Origin: an uncultured bacterium
GTDB taxonomy: Bacteria; Bacillota; Bacilli; Lactobacillales; Lactobacillaceae
Assembly (NCBI GenBank): GCA_905214235.1
Contig: CAJMLF010000002.1
Location: forward strand, 1 to 64,000
Length of the DNA: 64,000 bases
Direction: 5' to 3'
Shown here: one piece after another, positions 19,925-29,563 of the stretch
Position numbering within the stretch: the first letter of the stretch is position 1
Layout: each line of letters starts with the position of its first letter
Made by a program: the position numbers and the translations under genes
The notes under the pieces: model-generated
Told to the model about the DNA's origin: nothing
Database searches by the model: none
What the model saw: the letters and a program-made list of their open reading frames with translations, nothing else

Positions 19925-20440
19925 ATGATTTTGATTAGTGCATGTTTAGCGGGCTTTAACGTCCGCTACGATGGTGGAAACGCACAAAACGACTTAGCGG
20001 TTAAGTTGGTGGCGTTGGGAAAGGCAATTACGGTTTGTCCAGAGATCATGGGCGGGCTAAAGACACCCCGGACCCCAGCAGAAATCCAGGGTGGAACGGG
20101 GGATGACGTCCTCGCTGGTCGCGCCCTGGTAGTTAGCCGTGACGGGGTCGACGTCACAAAACGCTACCTCGCCAGCGCCCACCGGGTCCTGCAGATTGCC
20201 CAGGATAATGATGTTCAGGTGGCCTTTTTGAAGCAAAAGAGTCCCGCTTGTGGAACCAAGCTTGTCTATGACGGGTCCTTCTCCGGCCGGCGGATTCCTG
20301 GCTTTGGGGTTACGGCAGCCCTGCTCCACCAAAAGGGAATCACCGTGTTCGGCGATGAAGATTTGACCATTGCCACCTTACGACCCTACTTGGACCAGGG
20401 GACGGTTGACCTGCTGGAAAATGATAATTTGCGGTCATAA
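19925..20440 (+). CDS. DUF523/TudS-like protein
   Basis: This 171-aa protein belongs to DUF523, whose characterised member TudS removes sulfur from thiouracil using a [4Fe-4S] cluster. The three family cysteines are visible: SACLAG (Cys7), CPE (about 37) and SPACG (about 100). ISACLAGFNVRYDG at the N terminus is the family hallmark. I start at ATG 19925 after GACAGGGGG; longer in-frame versions would run back into uvrA and its terminator. It stands alone between uvrA and rapZ. A desulfurase role is inference from the family. Confidence 0.8.
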   Translation: MILISACLAGFNVRYDGGNAQNDLAVKLVALGKAITVCPEIMGGLKTPRTPAEIQGGTGDDVLAGRALVVSRDGVDVTKRYLASAHRVLQIAQDNDVQVAFLKQKSPACGTKLVYDGSFSGRRIPGFGVTAALLHQKGITVFGDEDLTIATLRPYLDQGTVDLLENDNLRS

Positions 20441-20451
20441 GGGGTCCGGAG

Positions 20452-20480
20452 AGGACACGCCCGGCACGATGTGTTACAAT
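20452..20480 (+). promoter_or_regulatory. Possible promoter of the rapZ-yvcK-whiA operon
   Basis: AGGACA (20452-20457), a 17-nt spacer and TACAAT (20475-20480) lie 33 nt before rapZ. The -35 matches the consensus at only four of six positions. Confidence 0.45.
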
Positions 20481-20513
20481 TGCTAAGTATTGTATTAAGA
20501 GGAGAGGGGATTG

Positions 20514-21386
20514 ATGATGACGGAGAAAATGAAAGTCGTAATCATCACTGGGATGAGTGGTGCCGGCAAGACACTGGCCATCCACAGCTTTGAGGACCTT
20601 GGCTACTTCGTGATTGATAATATGTTGCCCAGTTTAGCCGAAAAGTTCGTGGACGTGATTGAAGAATCGGGAGAATTCAATAAGATTGCGATGGTTACTG
20701 ATTTACGCTCCCGTGGTTTCTACGACCAGGTTTTACCAAGCCTGAAAAAGCTACGCCAGCGCGATGACCTGGCTGTCCGGGTCCTCTTCCTCGATGCCGA
20801 TAACGTTACCCTGGTTTCTCGCTACAAGGAAACGCGCCGTCTGCACCCCCTGGCACGCCAGGGAAGAATCTTGGACGGGGTTGAACGGGAACGAAAATTA
20901 TTGACCGAGTTAAAGAGCCGGGCGGACGTGATCATTGATACGACTGATTTGACCCCGCGGAACCTTAAGTTAAGGATTAATAAGCTCTTTAGTCATGGTG
21001 AAGGAAGCAACTTCTTCGTCGAGGTGATGTCATTTGGCTTTAAATATGGGCTCCCCTTGGATGCCGACATTGTAATGGACGTGCGGTTTTTGCCGAACCC
21101 CTTCTATGTTCCGGAACTCAAGCACCTGACCGGGAATGATCGGGCGGTCCAGGAATACGTGATGAAGAATAAGGGGGCCCAGGAGTTCTATGCCCACCTC
21201 CTCTCCCTTTTGAAGAATGCCCTACCGGGATACATTCGGGAAGGGAAGAGTAGTTTAACGGTCGCCATCGGTTGTACTGGGGGGCAACACCGCTCAGTGA
21301 CAATTGCCAACCGGCTTGCAAAGGACCTTAAAACGGCTGGGTACCATGTTAACTTGTACCACCGTGACGCGGACAAGGCTAAATAG
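20514..21386 (+). CDS. rapZ: RapZ/YvcJ nucleotide-binding protein
   Basis: RapZ-family proteins bind nucleotides. In E. coli RapZ delivers GlmZ sRNA to RNase E to control glmS, while Bacillus YvcJ affects competence. The 290-aa protein has Walker A GMSGAGKT near residue 13, the downstream signature [12 protein letters not shown], and a C-terminal domain with [11 protein letters not shown] choose ATG 20514, 6 nt after GGAGAGG, over TTG 20511; ATG 20517 is also possible. It heads the conserved rapZ-yvcK-whiA operon. Confidence 0.95.
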   Translation: MMTEKMKVVIITGMSGAGKTLAIHSFEDLGYFVIDNMLPSLAEKFVDVIEESGEFNKIAMVTDLRSRGFYDQVLPSLKKLRQRDDLAVRVLFLDADNVTLVSRYKETRRLHPLARQGRILDGVERERKLLTELKSRADVIIDTTDLTPRNLKLRINKLFSHGEGSNFFVEVMSFGFKYGLPLDADIVMDVRFLPNPFYVPELKHLTGNDRAVQEYVMKNKGAQEFYAHLLSLLKNALPGYIREGKSSLTVAIGCTGGQHRSVTIANRLAKDLKTAGYHVNLYHRDADKAK

Positions 21387-21400
21387 GAAGGAGAGATTTA

Positions 21401-22387
21401 ATGTTCCATAAACCGAAAATAGTGGTGATTGGTGGTGGAACGGGGTTACCCGTCATCTTGCGGGGCTTAAGAGACCAGGATGCGGACGTGACCGCCGTTG
21501 TTACCGTTGCCGATGATGGTGGGTCGTCAGGAATCTTACGTAATTATATTAACGTTGTCCCGCCTGGTGATATCCGGAATGTCCTGGTGGCTTTGTCGGA
21601 ATTACCCCAGCTGGAATTAGATATTTTCCAGTACCGTTTCCGGAGTTCGGACCAGTTCTTTGCTGGTCACGCCATCGGCAACCTAATTATTTCGGCCCTT
21701 TCGGAGATGAAAGATGGTATCTTCCCCGCCGTTCAAGAACTATCCAATATGATGCGGATTCGGGGACACATCTATCCGGTGGCCAATGAGCCACTGACCC
21801 TGAATGCGGAGTTCACCGACGGCACAAAGCTCAGCGGTGAATCAGAAATCTCCGCTGCCCACAAGCAGATCAAGCGGGTCTGGGTCACACCTTCCAACGA
21901 CCAGGATGGTCACCCGGTTAAACCGGTTCCCGAAGTCATTCAGGCAATTCATGAGGCGGATCAGATTGTAATCGGGCCGGGGAGCTTGTTTACCAGTATC
22001 CTGCCCAATTTGATGATTAAGGAGGTTGGCGACGCGGTCTGTCAGAGCAAGGCTGAAGTCGTCTACATCTGCAACATCATGACCCAAAAGGGCGAGACGG
22101 ACCACTTTACCGATGCCGACCACGTCCGGGTCTTAAACGACCACCTGGGGAAGAACTTTATTGATACTGTCCTGGTAAACATCCAGCCAGTACCGAAAAA
22201 CTACTTGGACTTTAAGCAGTGGAATGAGATTTCCCAACCGGTCAGCCACGACTTTCAAGGGCTGCGCCAGCAGGGCTGCCGGGTAATCAGTTCTAACTTT
22301 CTGCGGTTAAAGGACAACGGTGCCTTTCATGATCGGGACCGGGTTGTTGCTGAATTAATGAATCGCTTGCATGAAGTCCACGATTAA
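21401..22387 (+). CDS. yvcK: YvcK/GlmR-type gluconeogenesis factor
   Basis: YvcK (GlmR) is a cytoplasmic UDP-GlcNAc-binding protein. In Bacillus it is required for growth and cell shape on gluconeogenic carbon, and it can stimulate GlmS. The 328-aa protein begins with the CofD-like loop [16 protein letters not shown] and has [10 protein letters not shown] at about 40-49. It sits 14 bp after rapZ and 14 bp before whiA. Given the gluconeogenic operon just downstream, its known link to gluconeogenic growth is notable, but no direct connection is visible. Confidence 0.94.
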   Translation: MFHKPKIVVIGGGTGLPVILRGLRDQDADVTAVVTVADDGGSSGILRNYINVVPPGDIRNVLVALSELPQLELDIFQYRFRSSDQFFAGHAIGNLIISALSEMKDGIFPAVQELSNMMRIRGHIYPVANEPLTLNAEFTDGTKLSGESEISAAHKQIKRVWVTPSNDQDGHPVKPVPEVIQAIHEADQIVIGPGSLFTSILPNLMIKEVGDAVCQSKAEVVYICNIMTQKGETDHFTDADHVRVLNDHLGKNFIDTVLVNIQPVPKNYLDFKQWNEISQPVSHDFQGLRQQGCRVISSNFLRLKDNGAFHDRDRVVAELMNRLHEVHD

Positions 22388-22401
22388 AGGAGGGGACCGC
22401 C

Positions 22402-23340
22402 TTGTCATACGCCAGTGATGTCAAGAAGGAATTAACGTCGATCAAGGTTCACCAAAAGAACGCGCAGGCGGAACTGATGGCGCTGATTAGGATGAACGGT
22501 AGCATCGCCATTGCCAACCACCAGCTGGTCCTTAATATTCAAACGGAAAACCCGGCAATTGCCCGGCGGATTTACTCTTTGCTGAAGCAGTTTTACCACG
22601 TGGAGAGTGATATCGTGGTTCGCCGGAAGATGAAACTGAAAAAGAACAACCAGTACATCGTCCGCCTTCGTTATTCCGCCCAGCGGGTCTTGGATGATCT
22701 GGGAATCTTACAGAACCTGCAGATCAAGGAACGGGTACCGTTAGACTTGCTGAAAGACGAATGGATGGTCCGCTCCTACCTGCGGGGGGCCTTCCTTGCC
22801 GGGGGATCGGTCAATAATCCAGAGACTTCCCGTTATCATTTGGAAATCTATTCCCTGTATGAGGAGCACAACGAGATGATTGCCCAGATGATGAACAAGT
22901 TCGGCCTGAACGCCCAGACGACGGCCCGGCGAAGTGGCTACATCGTTTACCTGAAGGAAGCCGAAAAGATTGCTAACTTCATGTCCCTCATTGGGGCGAC
23001 AAATTCGATGCTCCAGTTTGAAAATGTCCGGATTGTTCGGGATATGCGGAACTCGGTTAACCGCCTAGTTAATTGCGAGAACGCCAATATGAATAAAATT
23101 GCCAACGCCTCAACTCGGCAGATTGAAAATATTAAGCTGATTGAGAATACGGTTGGGCTGGCAAGCCTACCGGATAAGCTCCGCGAGATTGCCCAGACGC
23201 GGCTGAACCACCAGGAAGTTAGTCTGAAGGAGCTTGGGCAGCTTGTTCCTGGCGGGCCCATCTCGAAGTCCGGGGTCAACCACCGTTTGCGGAAGCTAAA
23301 TGCGTATGCTGACGAGCTGCGGACAAGCAAGACAATTTAA
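22402..23340 (+). CDS. whiA: DNA-binding protein WhiA
   Basis: WhiA is a conserved DNA-binding protein. In streptomycetes it controls sporulation, and in Firmicutes it affects cell division and chromosome segregation. The 312-aa protein has an N-terminal LAGLIDADG-like domain, including [17 protein letters not shown] at about 115-131, and a C-terminal helix-turn-helix with [19 protein letters not shown]. It starts at TTG 22402, 7 nt after AGGAGGGG. It is last in the rapZ-yvcK-whiA operon, closed by a strong terminator. Confidence 0.95.
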   Translation: MSYASDVKKELTSIKVHQKNAQAELMALIRMNGSIAIANHQLVLNIQTENPAIARRIYSLLKQFYHVESDIVVRRKMKLKKNNQYIVRLRYSAQRVLDDLGILQNLQIKERVPLDLLKDEWMVRSYLRGAFLAGGSVNNPETSRYHLEIYSLYEEHNEMIAQMMNKFGLNAQTTARRSGYIVYLKEAEKIANFMSLIGATNSMLQFENVRIVRDMRNSVNRLVNCENANMNKIANASTRQIENIKLIENTVGLASLPDKLREIAQTRLNHQEVSLKELGQLVPGGPISKSGVNHRLRKLNAYADELRTSKTI

Positions 23341-23361
23341 TAATCACTCAGGACACTTTAT

Positions 23362-23411
23362 AAAAGACGTCATGGATTGGAAATTTTACCAAGTCCATGG
23401 CGTCTTTTTTG
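23362..23411 (+). terminator. Intrinsic terminator after whiA
   Basis: AAAAGACGTCATGGA pairs with TCCATGGCGTCTTTT (one G-U pair). An inner TTGG/CCAA helix extends it, and a T6 tract follows. Confidence 0.85.
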
Positions 23412-23690
23412 ACTTTATTACGTGCCATTGATTAGACCAATTTATTTATTTTATTGATAAATAAATAAAATTTGACCATACCAATCATTATTTTTGGAAA
23501 AGAATCCAAATTACTAAATGAACAAGTACTAGTAAAAAGAGGGTAAAAAAGAAAAATTTTACCAATCTCCTTGTCGTGTCACCACGCCAGTGCAAACCGT
23601 TGCCCAAATAGACACTTTTGAAGAATATGGTTGACAGTTTGGCAAATACCAGTTAGGAAATAAGCACACTCAAGAAAAGGAGATGCCGCA
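23412..23690 (+). promoter_or_regulatory. Long regulatory region before the ppsA operon
   Basis: This 279-bp stretch is AT-rich and has no gene. It holds TAGACCAATTTA (23433-23444), an AT palindrome TTTATTTAT/ATAAATAAA (23441-23449/23457-23465) and TTGACCATACCAA (23472-23484), which resembles a GntR-family operator. It also has the inverted repeat GCAA-ACCG-TTGC (23592-23603) and a perfect -35 TTGACA (23631-23636). The 17-nt-spaced -10 would be only TAGGAA (23654-23659), a weak box that suggests an activated or tightly controlled promoter. All sites are inferred by eye. Confidence 0.5.
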
Positions 23691-26072
23691 ATGGTAGAGC
23701 GAGAGCAAAAGGATGTTTTATGGTTTGATGAATTACATCGCCAGGATGTAGACCTCGTTGGTGGTAAGTCGTCCTCTCTAGGGGAGCTAACCTCGGCGAC
23801 CCAGATCCCGGTACCGTACGGTTTTGCGACAACGACCCATGCTTACAAGGCATTTATGGCGGCAACTGGTTTGAACGAACAAATCAACCAGCTGCTAGCA
23901 ACAATCAAGGACTACGAGGATACTGATGAACTGCATACGGTGTGTGCCAATATCCGCTCACTGATTGTCAATGCGGAAATGCCAACCGACCTAGCAACGA
24001 CGATCAAGAAAGCTTACCAGCAGTTGGCGGTCAAGATGGGGCAAACGGACCCCTTCGTGGCGGTTCGGTCCAGTGCCACCGCTGAGGACCTGCCGAATGC
24101 ATCGTTTGCTGGTCAACAGGAAACCTACCTCAACGTTCAGGGAGCCGACCTGGTTGTTAAGAAGGTCCAGGAGTGCTACTCATCGCTCTTTACTGACCGG
24201 GCAACTTACTACCGGCATAAGCAGCATTTTCCTCACGAAAAGGTGGCCCTATCAGCCGCAATCCAGATGATGGTCTTCTCTAAAGCAGCGGGAATTATGT
24301 TCTCGGTTAACGTGGCAAATGGGAATGACCAGCAGATGGTAATTGACGCCATCTGGGGCCTGGGTGAATACATCGTCCTGGGCAAGGTGACCCCGGACCA
24401 CTACGTCATCGATAAGGACAGCGGGGAGATTATTGACCGCACAATCACTAACAAGCCCGTTGAACTTCTGCAAAGACCCGGCGGTGGCACCTTTGAACAG
24501 GAAGTTCCAGCCGACCGCGCTAGCCAGCCTCCCCTTACTGACGACCAGGTCAAAGAGCTTGCTGGTTATGCCAAGCAGATTGAAAAGCACTATGGCTGTT
24601 ACATGGACATGGAATTTGCCCTCGACCGACCAACCAATAAGTTATGGCTAGTGCAGGCCCGTCCAGAAACGGTGTGGTCGAATAAGAAAAAAGAAAAGAA
24701 GGAAACGGGGGAGGAAACGATGAAGGATGCCCAGCCAATTTTAAAGGGATTACCAGCCAGCCCCGGTTTAGCCAGTGGGAAGGTCCACGTAATTGCCGAC
24801 CCACAAGACATTGATGATTTCAAAGATGACGAGGTCCTGGTGACCCAAATGACGTCCCCGGACTGGGTTCCCGCGATGAAGAAGGCGGCCGCCATTATTA
24901 CTAATAACGGGGGGATGACCTGTCACGCGGCGATTGTTTCGCGGGAAATGCAGATTCCGTGCTTGGTAGGGACTGCTGCCTGTGGGACCGCGGCGATGGA
25001 CGTCCTCCACGACGGTGACCAAGTAACGGTGGATGCCAAAAACGGGGTTGTCTATGCCGGGGACCTGACGAAGGAACTGGCACCAAAAGAGCAAGCGCCC
25101 GCGACACCTGCAGCGGCAGTCGAATACTTTGCCCCGACAGCTACCCGGGTAATGATGAATCTGGGGGACCCCGACCTTGCTAAACGATACGCTAGCCTGC
25201 CGGCGGACGGGATCGGCCTGATGCGGGAAGAATTCATCTGGACAACCGCCATTCATGAACACCCCCTCTACCTAATCAAGACGGGGCATCCGGAAAAGGT
25301 TGTTGATGGCCTTGCCGCCGGAATTGCGAAGGTTGCCCGGGCGATGGCGCCCCGGCCAATGATCCTCCGCTTCTCGGACTTTAAGTCCGGTGAGTACCGC
25401 CACTTAAAGGGTGGCGAAGAGTTTGAACCGCATGAACCTGCCGACCTCCTCGGCTGGCGGGGCGCGGCTCGCTACTACGATCCCCACTTCATCGAAGCGT
25501 TCAAGCTCGAACTGGCGGCGGTGAAGAAGGTCCGGACGGAACTCGGCTTGACTAACTTAAACGTCATGATTCCCTTTGTCCGGACGGTCGATGAAATGGC
25601 CAAGATAACTGAATTAATGGCTGAAAACGGTCTAAAGCGAAGTGCTGACTTCAAGGTTTACATGATGGCGGAGATCCCATCCAACATTATCTTGGCGGAC
25701 CAGTTTAACCGCTACGTTGATGGTTACTCGATTGGTTCTAACGACCTGTCGATGCTAATCCTTGGCTGTGATCGCAACAACGACACCGTTTCGTCACTGT
25801 TCGATGAGCGGAACTTGGCCGTCAAGCGGGCCATCGCCCACCTCATCACGGTTGCCCACCGCGATGGCAAGACGGTTTCAATTTGTGGCCAGGCCCCTTC
25901 GGAATATCCAGAATTTACTGAGTTCCTGATTCGTAGTGGGATTGACTGCGTATCCGTCAATCCAGATATGGTCAAGGAAACGAAGAAAAACGTGGCCCAC
26001 TTTGAGCAACGGCTCCTCCTTGACCAGGCGACTGGTCGTGGCCGGCAATTAGATAGTGAAATTAACTGGTAA
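23691..26072 (+). CDS. ppsA: Phosphoenolpyruvate synthase
   Basis: PEP synthase converts pyruvate and ATP to PEP, AMP and phosphate, the entry step of gluconeogenesis from pyruvate or lactate. The 793-aa length equals the classical PpsA (about 792). Domains in order are an N-terminal ATP-grasp domain (VGGKSSSLGEL at 23-33, RSSATAEDLP at 126-135), the swivelling phosphohistidine domain with GGMTCHAAIV (His412), and a C-terminal PEP/pyruvate barrel (SIGSNDLSML). ATG 23691 follows AAAGGAGATG. It heads an operon whose next gene starts 22 bp after its stop. Pyruvate-phosphate dikinase is less likely given length and motifs. Confidence 0.93.
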   Translation: MVEREQKDVLWFDELHRQDVDLVGGKSSSLGELTSATQIPVPYGFATTTHAYKAFMAATGLNEQINQLLATIKDYEDTDELHTVCANIRSLIVNAEMPTDLATTIKKAYQQLAVKMGQTDPFVAVRSSATAEDLPNASFAGQQETYLNVQGADLVVKKVQECYSSLFTDRATYYRHKQHFPHEKVALSAAIQMMVFSKAAGIMFSVNVANGNDQQMVIDAIWGLGEYIVLGKVTPDHYVIDKDSGEIIDRTITNKPVELLQRPGGGTFEQEVPADRASQPPLTDDQVKELAGYAKQIEKHYGCYMDMEFALDRPTNKLWLVQARPETVWSNKKKEKKETGEETMKDAQPILKGLPASPGLASGKVHVIADPQDIDDFKDDEVLVTQMTSPDWVPAMKKAAAIITNNGGMTCHAAIVSREMQIPCLVGTAACGTAAMDVLHDGDQVTVDAKNGVVYAGDLTKELAPKEQAPATPAAAVEYFAPTATRVMMNLGDPDLAKRYASLPADGIGLMREEFIWTTAIHEHPLYLIKTGHPEKVVDGLAAGIAKVARAMAPRPMILRFSDFKSGEYRHLKGGEEFEPHEPADLLGWRGAARYYDPHFIEAFKLELAAVKKVRTELGLTNLNVMIPFVRTVDEMAKITELMAENGLKRSADFKVYMMAEIPSNIILADQFNRYVDGYSIGSNDLSMLILGCDRNNDTVSSLFDERNLAVKRAIAHLITVAHRDGKTVSICGQAPSEYPEFTEFLIRSGIDCVSVNPDMVKETKKNVAHFEQRLLLDQATGRGRQLDSEINW

Positions 26073-26094
26073 GACAGAAGAAAGGAAAATAAAA

Positions 26095-27870
26095 ATGCAA
26101 ATTTATGTTGATGCTCATGCTGAACACGATGGAAATGGAACCAAGCAATTACCATTCAAGCGCATCCAGGAAGCAGCTACCATTGCCCGTCCTGGTGACC
26201 TCGTCAAGGTAATGCCCGGTGTTTACCGGGAAAGCGTTGATCCGCGTTTTGCGGGGACCAAGAATAAGCCTATCCTTTACCAAGCGGTGAAGCAGAACTT
26301 AACGATTATCACTGGTGCCGAAAAGGTCGACGACTGGGAACCGGTTGGGGTCGATGTTTGGCGGACCGTGATTGCTAACCAGCGTTTCGGTAAGTACAAC
26401 CCCTACACGACCCATGTAAAAAAAGATGGTGACTTCCAGCATACCGGGGAAGTCTTCTTGAACAACCGGGCCCTTTACGAAGTTGATAGCCTAGCCAAGG
26501 TTAAGGCACCGCAGATGGGCGCAATCGACCAAAATCCGGATCGTCAGTATGTTTGGTACACATGTCAGGACCAGAAGATGAACACGACGGTTATCTACGC
26601 CAACTTCCAGGGGAAGGATCCCAACCGGTCAAACGTGGAAGTAACCTTTCGTGAGACCTGCTTCTACCCCCAGCAAGCACAGATTGACTTCCTGGTGCTC
26701 TCCGGCTTTACCCTGACCAAGGCAGCCAGTCAGTGGGCCGGGGCCGACTACAACAAGGCGGTTGTCGGGACTAACCATGCCCAAGGTTGGAAGATCTTGA
26801 ACTGTAACGTTTCCCACGCCAAGTGTGCCGGGATTTCCTTAGGACGTTACCCAGTAGTGCCAGCTGATGAGGAGCTGAAGGGTCACCCGGTTAAGCACTA
26901 CATTAAGAACAACCGGATTTTTGACTGCGGCCAAGCCGGGGTCCTGGGGGTTGACGGTAACCCAGCACCAGTGATCGAACATAACCACTTCTTCCGCATC
27001 AACACCCGCTTCAACCTCGTCGGTGAAACCGTCAGCGCCATTAACCTGCTTCCGGCAATCGGTGCCCAGATCCGGCGGAACTGTATCCACGATTGCACAC
27101 GGGGAATCTGGCTGGGAGGCCGGGTAGAAAAGACCCAGATTAGCCGGAACCTGATGTACAATAACAGCCTGCCTGGTGATTTTAAACTAACTGATCAGAA
27201 CCAGCAGGACCTGCTGGCCCGCTTGGGTGAGGATATTCAGGTAGAAAATTCGGTGGGTCTGACGACCATTGATAATAACTTCCTCCTGTCAGACTGTGCC
27301 CTTCGCCTGGAAAGTTATGAAATTCTGCTGACGCACAATCTTATTAACGGACGAGTTGCCTGGCAGTCCAACCAGGCTGAACAGGCCGGTGACCCGCTTT
27401 ACCACCGTATCAACCAGGGGAACGCGCAGGATAAGCTGACTTCTTACTTCTTTAACAACCTCTTTGTTAAGAAGGAGTTGCGTTCGGCGATGAAGACACT
27501 GATTGGTAAACAAGCCGACCAACACCATGAAAAACTGGGGCAAGCAGAAGGACCAAACGAGTTCTTCGCCACCCGTGATAACCAACTGGTCCGGCTCAAT
27601 GCTAACAAGGAGGGGAACTGCTTTGTTGGTGCTACGCGGCCGGTCAAGCTGGTGGTGGAAAACCGGCGGCGGGGCTTCTTCTTGAAGGGCGACCTAGGTC
27701 AAGCCTTAACCGAAGACAGTTGCCGTCTTCTCACCATGGCGGGCCAGAAGTCGGCGCGGACCATTGATACTGACTTCGCTGGTCACCACCGGGAAGGCTA
27801 CCGAGTAACCCCAGGTCCTTTAGACCGCAAGGCTGAATACACGTCCTGCCTGTTTCGGGCAATGGCCTAA
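26095..27870 (+). CDS. GH120-like parallel beta-helix protein, nucleophile apparently absent
   Basis: This 591-aa protein has no signal peptide. It resembles GH120 beta-xylosidases (XylC of Thermoanaerobacterium) along its length: GDLVKVMPGVYRESVDP at 34-50, FGKYNPY at 98-104, YANFQGKDPN at 168-177, CFYP at 189-192 and IHDCTRGIWL at 331-340. As I remember XylC, the nucleophile Asp directly follows the tryptophan-leucine of the matching strand. Here that position is Gly341 (WLGGRVEKT). The acid/base Glu appears kept as Glu384 (IQVENS), after a 20-residue insertion. It may therefore be non-hydrolytic or use altered chemistry. I start at ATG 26095 after GAAAGGAAAA; earlier codons overlap ppsA. 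It is the second gene of the ppsA operon, and its substrate is unknown. Confidence 0.65.
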   Translation: MQIYVDAHAEHDGNGTKQLPFKRIQEAATIARPGDLVKVMPGVYRESVDPRFAGTKNKPILYQAVKQNLTIITGAEKVDDWEPVGVDVWRTVIANQRFGKYNPYTTHVKKDGDFQHTGEVFLNNRALYEVDSLAKVKAPQMGAIDQNPDRQYVWYTCQDQKMNTTVIYANFQGKDPNRSNVEVTFRETCFYPQQAQIDFLVLSGFTLTKAASQWAGADYNKAVVGTNHAQGWKILNCNVSHAKCAGISLGRYPVVPADEELKGHPVKHYIKNNRIFDCGQAGVLGVDGNPAPVIEHNHFFRINTRFNLVGETVSAINLLPAIGAQIRRNCIHDCTRGIWLGGRVEKTQISRNLMYNNSLPGDFKLTDQNQQDLLARLGEDIQVENSVGLTTIDNNFLLSDCALRLESYEILLTHNLINGRVAWQSNQAEQAGDPLYHRINQGNAQDKLTSYFFNNLFVKKELRSAMKTLIGKQADQHHEKLGQAEGPNEFFATRDNQLVRLNANKEGNCFVGATRPVKLVVENRRRGFFLKGDLGQALTEDSCRLLTMAGQKSARTIDTDFAGHHREGYRVTPGPLDRKAEYTSCLFRAMA

Positions 27871-27885
27871 CTAAAGGAGGACAAA

Positions 27886-28659
27886 ATGCGCAAACCATTT
27901 ATTATCGCAAACTGGAAAATGCATAAGAACATTGAAGAATCAGTAGCCTTCATTAACCAGATTAAGGCCGCCCTCCCCCAAGTGGCAGATGAAGAAGTGG
28001 GGATTGCGGCCCAGGCGGTGGCCCTGTCGAGCATGAAACAGACTGCCCAGGGTACCAACCTCCAAATCATTGCCCAGAATGCTGCCAGTGAACTGGCGGG
28101 ACCGTATACGGGGGAAATCAGTGCCCGTTCCTTGGCAGATGCCGGGGCATCCTATGTCATGCTGGGACATCTGGAACGCCGGCGCTTATTCCATGAGGAC
28201 AACCAGATTATCAACCAAAAGGTCCGGTCGGCGCTGACGACGGGAATCACCCCAATTATCTGTACCGATGACAAGATGGTCCAGGCCGAGGTCAACGGTG
28301 AAATTCACTACGTCTTTGACCAGCTGAAGGGGGTCTTAAAGGGTGTGGCCCCGGCCCACCTGCAAAAGATTGTCCTGTCCTATGAACCAAGTTGGGCAGT
28401 TGGCAGTAGCCAAACCGCCAATCCCAAGGTTGCTCAACAGGGCTGTCACCGGATTCGGCAAACCGTTGCTAACTTATATGGTGGCTTGCTCGCCGACCAG
28501 GTGCGGATTCTCTATGGAGGAAGCGTAAATCCGCAAAACATTAGTGCCATCATGTCCCAACCGGACGTGGATGGTGCCCTTATCGGTCGTGCTAGTTTAC
28601 GGCCTGACGACTTTTTGGAAATGGTGAACTGGCAACAACCAGTTTCAAATGTGATGTAA
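27886..28659 (+). CDS. Triosephosphate isomerase paralogue TpiA2
   Basis: This is a 257-aa TIM-barrel isomerase, the second in the window, interconverting dihydroxyacetone phosphate and glyceraldehyde-3-phosphate if active. The catalytic residues Lys11 (ANWKMHK), His95 and Glu167 (YEPSW) and the phosphate loop YGGSVNPQN are present. The usually invariant GHSERR reads GHLERR, with Leu96 in place of Ser96. The copy at 34.6 kb keeps Ser96. It lies 15 bp after the GH120-like gene and 16 bp before fba, inside the gluconeogenic operon. It could have reduced or shifted activity toward another triose or tetrose phosphate, which is inference. Confidence 0.85.
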   Translation: MRKPFIIANWKMHKNIEESVAFINQIKAALPQVADEEVGIAAQAVALSSMKQTAQGTNLQIIAQNAASELAGPYTGEISARSLADAGASYVMLGHLERRRLFHEDNQIINQKVRSALTTGITPIICTDDKMVQAEVNGEIHYVFDQLKGVLKGVAPAHLQKIVLSYEPSWAVGSSQTANPKVAQQGCHRIRQTVANLYGGLLADQVRILYGGSVNPQNISAIMSQPDVDGALIGRASLRPDDFLEMVNWQQPVSNVM

Positions 28660-28675
28660 GAAAGGAAATAGCATA

Positions 28676-29542
28676 ATGGCATACTTTGATAATGGTAACA
28701 AGATTTTTGCGGATGCCCGGGCAAAGCACTACGCGGTCGGGGCCTACAATATAAACAATTTGGAGTGGACCCGGGCGATTTTGCGGGCAGCAAACGAAAC
28801 TAAGACGCCCGTCCTGGTCCAGGTATCCATGGGGGCGGCAAAGTACATGGGTGGCTTTAAGTTTGTCCGTGATATGGTTGCCGACCAGATGGACGCGATG
28901 GACATTACGGTCCCGGTAATTTTGAACCTTGACCACGGTGACTATGACGCAGCCATGAAATGTATTGAACTCGGTTATTCCTCAGTGATGTATGATGGAC
29001 ATAAGTTACCGGTAAAGGAGAACTATGCGCGGACAAAGGAAGTCGTCCATGCAGCCCACCAGCGGGGAATTTCTGTCGAGGCCGAGATTGGTAAGGTCGG
29101 TGAGAACCAGGACACCAACAGTGGGGAACTGGCCTCAGTAGAGGATGCCCGGGCGTTTGCTGATCTGGGGGTTGATAAGCTGGCCTGTGGGATTGGTAAT
29201 ATTCATGGAATCTATCCCGCTGGCTGGCGGGGCCTGGACTTTAACCGCCTCGCTGCCATTGCGGATGCTGTTGACATTCCCCTTGTCCTGCACGGCGGCT
29301 CGGGAATCCCCAAGGAACAGGTTCAAAAGGCAATCTCAATGGGAATTGCAAAGGTGAATATCAACACCGAGTTCCAGCTGGCCTTTCAAGATGCCACCCG
29401 GGCCTACATTGAGGCGGCCCGCGACCTTGACAAGGACCACAAGGGGTATGACCCGCGGAAGTTGCTCTTACCGGGGACGGAAGCAATTACCAATAAGATG
29501 AAGGAAATGATTGAGTGGCTGGGGACCCCCGCGGTCGCTTAA
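28676..29542 (+). CDS. fba: Class II fructose-bisphosphate aldolase
   Basis: This zinc-dependent aldolase joins dihydroxyacetone phosphate and glyceraldehyde-3-phosphate to fructose-1,6-bisphosphate, or the reverse. The 288-aa length fits the FbaA/GatY group. Zinc ligands are visible in LDHGDYD (about 83-84), GNIHGIY and VLHGGSGIP. SVEAEIGKVG is the conserved loop, and MGIAKVNINTEFQ follows in the C-terminal half. Tagatose-bisphosphate aldolase is a possible alternative because the families overlap, but context with tpiA and ppsA favours fructose bisphosphate. In an obligate heterofermenter aldolase is not needed for sugar breakdown, which supports a gluconeogenic role. Confidence 0.88.
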   Translation: MAYFDNGNKIFADARAKHYAVGAYNINNLEWTRAILRAANETKTPVLVQVSMGAAKYMGGFKFVRDMVADQMDAMDITVPVILNLDHGDYDAAMKCIELGYSSVMYDGHKLPVKENYARTKEVVHAAHQRGISVEAEIGKVGENQDTNSGELASVEDARAFADLGVDKLACGIGNIHGIYPAGWRGLDFNRLAAIADAVDIPLVLHGGSGIPKEQVQKAISMGIAKVNINTEFQLAFQDATRAYIEAARDLDKDHKGYDPRKLLLPGTEAITNKMKEMIEWLGTPAVA

Positions 29543-29563
29543 TCAACTTGTGGAGGAATAACG

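Noticed and set aside
23592..23605. GCAAACCGTTGC before ppsA as a cre site
   Set aside because: The spacing is one base too long for the cre consensus, so I keep it only as an unnamed inverted repeat.
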